From the NCBI GenBank assembly GCA_965229885.1, contig CBDDJX010000003.1:620001-684000 (forward strand): DNA of 64,000 bases, given 5' to 3'. The position numbers and the translations under genes are program-made. The number at the start of each line of letters is the position of its first letter. The stretch's first letter is position 1. This document shows, piece after piece, positions 58,696 through 64,000 of this stretch. Under the pieces are notes generated by a model, which saw only the letters and a list, made by a program, of their open reading frames with translations, ran no database searches and was not told the origin of the DNA. Source of the DNA: DATLLJ01 sp965229885 (GTDB lineage Bacteria; Acidobacteriota; Vicinamibacteria; Vicinamibacterales; CAVVIG01).

Positions 58696-61187
58696 AGAAT
58701 GCCGGCCGCGGAGCGCTGAACATCCACGTCGGTGAGCGCCGTGCTTTTGGTCGGCCGCTGGTCGCCGCCGGCGCTTCGTCCAGGGTGCCGCCTGCGGCTC
58801 GTCTTGTCGCGGCACATCCGGCTGTCAGCCGTCGCGAGCAGCGCTTCGTAGCTGTCGCCGTCGTGCGGGAAAATCGCCGCGCCGACGCTAATGGCGAGCG
58901 GCAGCGTGCGGCCTGGCCGCGGCTCGAACGGCAGGCTGTCGACGGCTTTCTGCAACTCGACGCGCTTGCGCTCGGCCTCTTCACCGCCGCAGCCCGAGAG
59001 GACCACGATGAATTCGTCGCCTGCGTACCGAACGCAGATGTCGTACGGCCGGATGGCTGTGCGCAGGACGCCGGCGATATCGCGGAGCGCCCGGTCGCCG
59101 ATGTGATGGCCGTGCGTGTCGTTGATATCCTTGAAGTTGTCGAGGTCCATGACGAGCAACGCGACCTCCGACTTCAGCCGCTCGCCGCGGGCTAGTTCGC
59201 GCGTCAGGTGCATGAACATGAAGCGCGTGTTCGGCAGGCCCGTCAACGGATCGGTCAGCGAATCTTTCTGCGTCTGCTCGAAGACGATCGAGTTGTGGAT
59301 CACAGCCGCCGCCTGCCCGGAGATCCGGTCGAGGAGCCGCCGGTGATCGTCGGTGTACACCGACGGTTCGGTGTGGTAGACCGAAGATCGTGCCGATGAA
59401 CCGCTCGTTGAAGACCAGTGGGCAGACGAGCGCCGAGTGAAGGGTCGTCAGATCCGACCGTTGCCCGGCGGCCTCGAAATCGGCGCTCGGCCGTGCGTTG
59501 ACGAGCGGGCGCCGATTGCGCGCCACCCAGCCGATCAACCCGTGGCCATTCCGAATGCTCAGCGTCTCAATGATGTCCGACTCGACGCCTGTCGCGAAGC
59601 GGCAGCGCAGTGTTTCCGCCTCCTCGTCGTACAGGAACAGCGCGCAACCGGAGAAGGGCACGATGTTGCCCAGTTTCGATGAGATGAGCGCCATCGTGTC
59701 CGACACACCGAGGCTGCTGCCGAGCGCCTGCGCGATCTCGCACAGCGCGTAAATTTCGCGGTGCGCCAGCGCGATGTCCTGGAAGACGGTGGTGCGCGGG
59801 TGCGAATCTGACACGAGGCCAACGGCCGGCTGCGCCGCGGTCGACTGCGTCGACGCGCGCGTCAGCTTCCGCGCCGGCTCCCGGCTGGCTTCCGCCTCGG
59901 CGGCGAGCGTGGGATAGATCTGGACGAAGGTCCGCACGACGCGCGGACCGAGCGCCTTTCCGCTTTCCTGGTGCAGCAGACCGATGGCGGCGTCCAAGGT
60001 CGAGGCCTTGTGGTACGGCCGGTCCGACATCAGCGCGTCAAAGTAGTCGACGGCCGAGAGGATGCGCGCGCCGAGCGGGATCTCTTCGGCCTTGAGGCCG
60101 GCCGGGTACCCCCTACCGTCCCACCGTTCGTGATGGCTCAGGATGAGCGGCACGACGGGATACGGGAAGGGCACGCCGCTGATGATTTCCGCGCCGACCT
60201 GCGGATGAATGCGGATCTTCTGGAACTCTTCCTGGGTGAGCGGGCCCGGTTTGGACAGGATGTGCTCGGGCACGGCGAGCTTGCCGATGTCGTGCAGCAG
60301 CGCGGCGGTCTTGACGCCCTGGATCTCGGTCTCGGGCATGCCGAGCGCCCGCGCAAGGCCGGCCGCGTACACTTGGACGCGCCGGATGTGGCTTTGCGCC
60401 GTCTGATCTTTCGCGTCGATGGCGAGGGCCAGTGCCTCGATGGTCGACAGATGCAGATTGGACACCTGCTGCACGTGCAGCTGCTGATCCTGAATGCGGC
60501 CCATGTAGACCTTGTACGTCCGGTAAATCAGATACACGGGCGCGGCGGTGAGCAGCGCCATCCAGTAGCCGCCGCGTTTGACGACGGCCGCCGCGATGGC
60601 GGCGGCGCCGGCGCCGAAGAAGTAGCTCGGCGCACTCCAGAGGAAGTTCTGGTTCCAGACTCGCGGGATCGATTACTTCGCCGACAGCCCGATCGCCGTC
60701 GCGACGAGTGCCGTATTGCACACGAAGTAGGCGGTCGCCGCACCGGCGAGCGACTTGGGAATCGTCAGAAACGTGTAGGGGATAAACGGCGGCGGTCCGC
60801 CAAGCTGTGTGTACACCCAGCCCGCCGCTTTCACGGTGAGCACGAGCGACGCCATGCTGAAGACCGTCCGGAACCTCGCACCGCGTACCTGGGTCCTGAA
60901 CGTGCACTGGCTCCAGGCGCTGGTGCCGGCCACGAGCATTGTCTCGTTGGCGCCGAGCAGCAGCAACGAGGCGAAGTCGACACCGCGTACGACACCGACA
61001 TCGTCGAGCCGCCAGAGGCCAGCGGCAGGCTGACTTTCAGCGCTGACGCCAGCGACGAACAGCACAGCAGGACGATGAAGATGCCCGGGTGATTGATGGT
61101 ACGGGGGAAGAAGAAGGCAACCACCGCCGCGCCGGCGAGGATGACACCGGAGACGTACAGACGGGCGGCTAGCGGAAGTTCCTTCAT
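58692..61187 (-). pseudogene. Membrane HD-GYP/GAF/GGDEF signalling protein, three lesions
   Basis: Would be a c-di-GMP sensor-effector. Order: a membrane region from ATG 61187 (MKELPLAARLYVSGVILAGA), HD-GYP phosphodiesterase (HDIGKLAVPEHILSK, HHERWDGRGYPAGLKAEEI), GAF, then GGDEF (TGLPNTRFMFMHLTREL, CVRYAGDEFIVVLSG). Lesions: a frameshift near 60985 between YAV and DFASLLLLGANETM; an in-frame TAA at 60673-60675 in the membrane region (GLSAK-stop-SIPRVWNQNFLWSAP); a frameshift near 59380 between GAF and GGDEF. With ATG 60561 the HD-GYP-GAF part alone (526 residues) remains open and could act as a truncated soluble enzyme. No neighbour encodes a matching receiver. Confidence 0.85.
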
Positions 61188-61287
61188 AGACCGTGACTGG
61201 ACTTCTCAGGCGCCGTCCGCAATCACCAACTGGGGGGAGCAGGTGGAAGACTCATGATACATCAGAGAGTCGCGAGCATTTCCGACT

Positions 61288-62652
61288 TCAGCGTGGTTGC
61301 GCTTCAGCGTCCCGCCCACGCCGGCCCGCAGGGCGCGCCTCGGGTTCGAGCTGGTACTCCTCGATCTTCCGGTAGAGCGTGCCCCGGCTGATAACGAGCA
61401 CCCGGGAGGCTTCTTTCTTGTTCCACTGCACCCCCTCGAGGACGCGCATGATGTGGGCACGCTCCGCCTCGGCGAGCGACGGCATCCGGTCGCCTGTCGG
61501 CGAGGGCATGGCCGTGTTCGCATGCAGAAACTCGATGTCGGTACCGCGAATGATCCGCCCCGGCGAAGACAACGCGGCGCGCGACACCGTGCTTTCGAGC
61601 TCGCGGATGTTTCCGGGCCAGTGATAGTTCATCAGCAAATCGAGCGCTTCACGCGAGAAGGCCTTGGCGTCGAGCGGCATCCCTTGGGCCGCGCAGTACC
61701 GCGCGAGGAAGCGCTGGCCCAGCACGGGAATGTCGACCTGACGCTCGCGGAGCGACGGCAGCCGGATCGCGAACGCGTTGACGCGGTAATACAGATCCTC
61801 GCGGAAGCGGCCGTCCCTCACAAACTGTTCGAGCGGGCGGTTCGTGGCGGAGATCAGTCGGAAATCGACCGAGATGGTCTTGTTCCCGCCCAGCCGCTCG
61901 AACCGGTGTTCCTCGAGCACGCGCAATAGCTTGGCCTGCGCGATGAGCGACGTGTCGGCGATCTCGTCGAGAAAGAGCGTGCCCTCGTTGGCGAGCTCGA
62001 GGCGGCCCGGCTTGCGGTCGTGCGCGCCCGTGAAGGCCCCTTTTTCATATCCGAAGATTTCCGACTCGAAGAGGGTGTCGGGCAGCGCCGCGCAGTTCAC
62101 GGCCTGGAAGTTGGCCACGCTGCGCGGGCTCAGCTCGTGAATCATGCGCGCGACGACTTCCTTGCCCGATCCGGTCGGCCCGAGAATCAACACCGAGATG
62201 TCCGACTTGGCCGCCGTCCGAATCCACTCGAAGACGATCAGCATCTTCTCGTCGCGGCCGATCATCTCGCGGAAGCGCTGCACCGACGGCGACTTGTCTT
62301 CTGTGGAGACGGTCGCGCGGCGTTCGAGGAACGTATCGAGCAGCTCGATGAGCGGGTCGTTGGTCGGACGCGCGGCGATGTACCGCACCGGCGTGCCGCC
62401 GATGGCGAACGCGACGCCGAAGTCTGCGAGCTCGCGCACGCAGTTCTCCACGTCCGTCCGGAGCCGGCCGAAGGTCTGCATCAGCGACTCGACGTCGAAG
62501 CTCTCCTCCGGGCGGGCGCTCAGGTATCGCAGGATGCCGGCGCGCAACGGCGACTGGACCAGGCTTCGAAACCGCGTCTCGAGGTCCGCCGGCTCCGTGC
62601 GTGTCGGCGCCGCCGAACTGGCGCGTCGGGCGCTGAAGGTCAAGTCATCCAT
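61288..62652 (-). CDS. Sigma-54-dependent transcription activator
   Basis: Bacterial enhancer-binding protein that opens sigma-54 promoters using ATP. N-terminal about 120 residues are not a receiver or GAF: LRAGILRYLSARPEESFDVESL and VENCVRELADFGVAF look like a winged-helix module. The AAA+ domain has Walker A LGPTGSGKEVVARM, GAFTGA in EKGAFTGAHDRKPG (sigma-54 contact), Walker B GTLFLDEIADTS, and FRLISATNRPL. A Fis-like helix-turn-helix ends it (MRVLEGVQWNKKEASRVL). Length 454. Two-component or ligand control unknown. It lies next to the broken c-di-GMP gene. Confidence 0.9.
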   Translation of the reverse strand: MDDLTFSARRASSAAPTRTEPADLETRFRSLVQSPLRAGILRYLSARPEESFDVESLMQTFGRLRTDVENCVRELADFGVAFAIGGTPVRYIAARPTNDPLIELLDTFLERRATVSTEDKSPSVQRFREMIGRDEKMLIVFEWIRTAAKSDISVLILGPTGSGKEVVARMIHELSPRSVANFQAVNCAALPDTLFESEIFGYEKGAFTGAHDRKPGRLELANEGTLFLDEIADTSLIAQAKLLRVLEEHRFERLGGNKTISVDFRLISATNRPLEQFVRDGRFREDLYYRVNAFAIRLPSLRERQVDIPVLGQRFLARYCAAQGMPLDAKAFSREALDLLMNYHWPGNIRELESTVSRAALSSPGRIIRGTDIEFLHANTAMPSPTGDRMPSLAEAERAHIMRVLEGVQWNKKEASRVLVISRGTLYRKIEEYQLEPEARPAGRRGRDAEAQPR

Positions 62653-62714
62653 CGCTGGCGCTTTAGGTTATCGGCTGGAACGGATCGCTCCTGCAGACCT
62701 GGCGGGAAGTCCTT

Positions 62715-63155
62715 CTACATCTTGCCTTTCTGATAGCACTGCGTCTGATACCGCTCGATCAGCTGCTTCATCGCGCCGGCATCGCCTTTGTGGTGGCCGT
62801 GGCAGCGGATCGAGTCCGAGCCGCCGCTGGTCTCAATTCGCACGTTCGAGAGCACCAGGCCGGTGTCGATCTTCACGGACGAGAGGTGCGCCATGTGAAT
62901 CGTCTCTTCCTGGCGCCCAATCCAGCGCGGGATGTACCGCACGACGCTCACCGGGGTAATCAGCACCTGCGTCGGGAACAGATGGTTGCCCGCGCGCAGA
63001 CGGCTGGCGCGGAAGACGTCGCCCTGCGCAAACGGCCGCCCTTTCCGCCATACCCAGAAGATCAAGACCGCTGCAAGCGCCAGGGCGCCGGCGATCGCCC
63101 ACGGGACCGGCGGATGCGCGCCGAGCCATGCGATCCACGCCTGCTCGCCAGTCAC
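62715..63155 (-). CDS. Membrane protein with bacterial PH-like domain
   Basis: GTG 63155 gives 146 residues: one membrane helix (WAIAGALALAAVLIFWVW), a basic stretch, and a beta-rich domain (FPTQVLITPVSVVRYIP, EETIHMAHLSSVKI, NVRIETSGGSDSIRCHGH, then a helix GAMKQLIERYQ) matching bacterial PH (bPH2-like) proteins. The frame remains open to GTG 63182, which would leave only 2 bp to the divergent start at 63185; I prefer the inner GTG. Function unknown; bPH domains sit on membranes. Confidence 0.7.
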   Translation of the reverse strand: MTGEQAWIAWLGAHPPVPWAIAGALALAAVLIFWVWRKGRPFAQGDVFRASRLRAGNHLFPTQVLITPVSVVRYIPRWIGRQEETIHMAHLSSVKIDTGLVLSNVRIETSGGSDSIRCHGHHKGDAGAMKQLIERYQTQCYQKGKM

Positions 63156-63184
63156 AAGTGCAGATGTTAAGCTATTTCCCACGC

Positions 63185-64000
63185 ATGCCGTACCGCGCGC
63201 CCGGTGCTCCCGAACCTCCCCGCCCCAGGATCCACTCCGGCAAGCCGATTCGGTATTACCGGCCGCAAGGCAGCCAGGAGCTTCGCCATCTCGTCGATGA
63301 AGGGTTTCAGGCGTTCAACGCGGCCCGCCTTTCCGAGGCGTGCGCGATCTTCTCCGGGAAGATGCTGGCTCCCGAGCAGGACACGACGATCGGGCTGACG
63401 ATGGCGGGCGCGCTGACGCCGGCCGGGCTTGGCGGCTGCGTGATCGAGCTGATGGACCGCGGGCTCATCGACTTCATCATCTCCACGGGTGCGAATCTGT
63501 ACCACGACCTTCATTACGCGCTGAACTTCACGCTTCGCCGGGGGTCGCCGTTCGTCGACGACGTGCAGCTGTACGAGGATGGGGTGATTCGGATCTACGA
63601 CGTCCTCCTTCCCGCGACCGTGTTGCTCGAGACCGACTCGTACATCCGGGACTTCATCGTGCGGTCGGGTCTCAATGAGCCGACCGCGACGTCGGAGTTT
63701 CACTACCGTTTGGGCCAGGACCTTCTCCAGCGCTATCCCGGCTGCGAGGAGCATTCGGTGGTGGCGCGGGCCGCGCAAACCGGCGTGCCCATCTACACCT
63801 CGTCGCCCGGGGACAGCTCCATCGGCATGAACATCGCCTACCACGAGCTGATGAACGGCGGCCGGCTGATGATCGATCCCAATAAGGACGTGAACGAGAT
63901 CTGCGCGATCGTGCTGGCCGGCACCCGCAACGGCTGCGTGATCCTGGGGGGCGGATCGCCGAAGAACTTCTACCTGCAGGCGCAGCCGACCCTATGGGAG
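63185..64000 (+). CDS. Deoxyhypusine-synthase-family protein (3' end outside window)
   Basis: The first 272 residues run off the right edge. The frame has no stop from ATG 63185 to 64000. Family motifs include IRYYRPQGSQELRHLVDEGF, GLTMAGALTPAGLGGCVIELM, STGANLYHDLHYALNFTLRRG, PIYTSSPGDSSIGMN and VNEICAIVLAGTRNGCVILGGG: the NAD- and spermidine-binding core of deoxyhypusine synthases. Bacteria lack eIF5A, so bacterial members are thought to act on polyamines (homospermidine-type chemistry) or unknown substrates. The catalytic Lys region lies beyond the edge. Divergent from the PH-domain gene. Confidence 0.85.
   Translation, partial: MPYRAPGAPEPPRPRIHSGKPIRYYRPQGSQELRHLVDEGFQAFNAARLSEACAIFSGKMLAPEQDTTIGLTMAGALTPAGLGGCVIELMDRGLIDFIISTGANLYHDLHYALNFTLRRGSPFVDDVQLYEDGVIRIYDVLLPATVLLETDSYIRDFIVRSGLNEPTATSEFHYRLGQDLLQRYPGCEEHSVVARAAQTGVPIYTSSPGDSSIGMNIAYHELMNGGRLMIDPNKDVNEICAIVLAGTRNGCVILGGGSPKNFYLQAQPTLWE

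Noticed and set aside
1..64000. tRNA or rRNA genes
   Set aside because: I scanned for T-arm and anticodon-arm patterns by eye and found no convincing cloverleaf; a covariance-model search would be decisive.

Overview
The window reads as chromosomal DNA of a high-GC, aerobic, free-living bacterium. Several features point to Acidobacteriota, probably near the Vicinamibacteria: a VWFA-related protein of the type typical of that phylum, a UPF0182 protein, a type III glutamine synthetase, a DUF349 protein, an S8 protease with NIVWGT repeats and a bacterial deoxyhypusine-synthase-like gene. This placement is inference from gene content; no rRNA or tRNA gene was recognised.

Layout. 1-4036: minus-strand frdABC (fumarate reductase type, frdC running off the left edge) diverging from a PLP aminotransferase. 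4060-12183: topoisomerase IV (parE, parC) split by a secreted protein of unknown function, a wrecked glycosyltransferase/TPR gene and a NYN-LOTUS protein. 12191-24777: housekeeping genes (glnN behind a clear terminator, Nudix, DUF349, tandem FKBP, UPF0182, ispG, recQ). 24841-26391: decayed genes. 26500-30401: a cytochrome c oxidase operon in the order I, III, IV, two tiny proteins, II. 30430-33619: a broken proline-racemase gene, then frataxin, a VWA protein and an FTR1 iron permease behind a perfect 7-1-7 Fur-type palindrome. 33688-40223: an accessory region with a GNAT, a broken S8 protease with NIVWGT repeats, an IS3-family element, an AT-richer stretch and a broken collagen-like gene. 40224-43866: an orphan DGQHR (DndB-like) gene, then rfbB-rfbA-rfbC. 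44077-45115: pxpA behind a long hairpin repeat, and a truncated MFS gene. 45102-56010: a nearly complete arginine pathway in two divergent units, argC-B-D-(GNAT)-J-F plus an acyl-CoA ligase on the minus strand and argR-G-H on the plus strand; two ARG-box-like palindromes cover the -10 elements of both promoters. 56113-64000: a zinc-ribbon/RGG-like protein, fabI, a flavin reductase, a broken HD-GYP/GGDEF sensor, a sigma-54 activator, a PH-domain membrane protein and a partial deoxyhypusine-synthase-like gene.

The most striking pattern is how many genes carry lesions: at least nine loci have frameshifts, in-frame stops, lost starts or truncation, while core genes between them are intact. Some lesions lie at homopolymers and could be assembly errors. 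Others, such as Trp or Gln codons turned into stops and internal deletions, look like real decay. I did not find a convincing new multi-gene system. The best leads are the orphan DGQHR gene with a perfect 11-bp tandem duplication against its start codon, the ArgG with an altered signature, the proline-racemase homologue lacking both usual catalytic residues, and the NYN-LOTUS protein between the topoisomerase genes.
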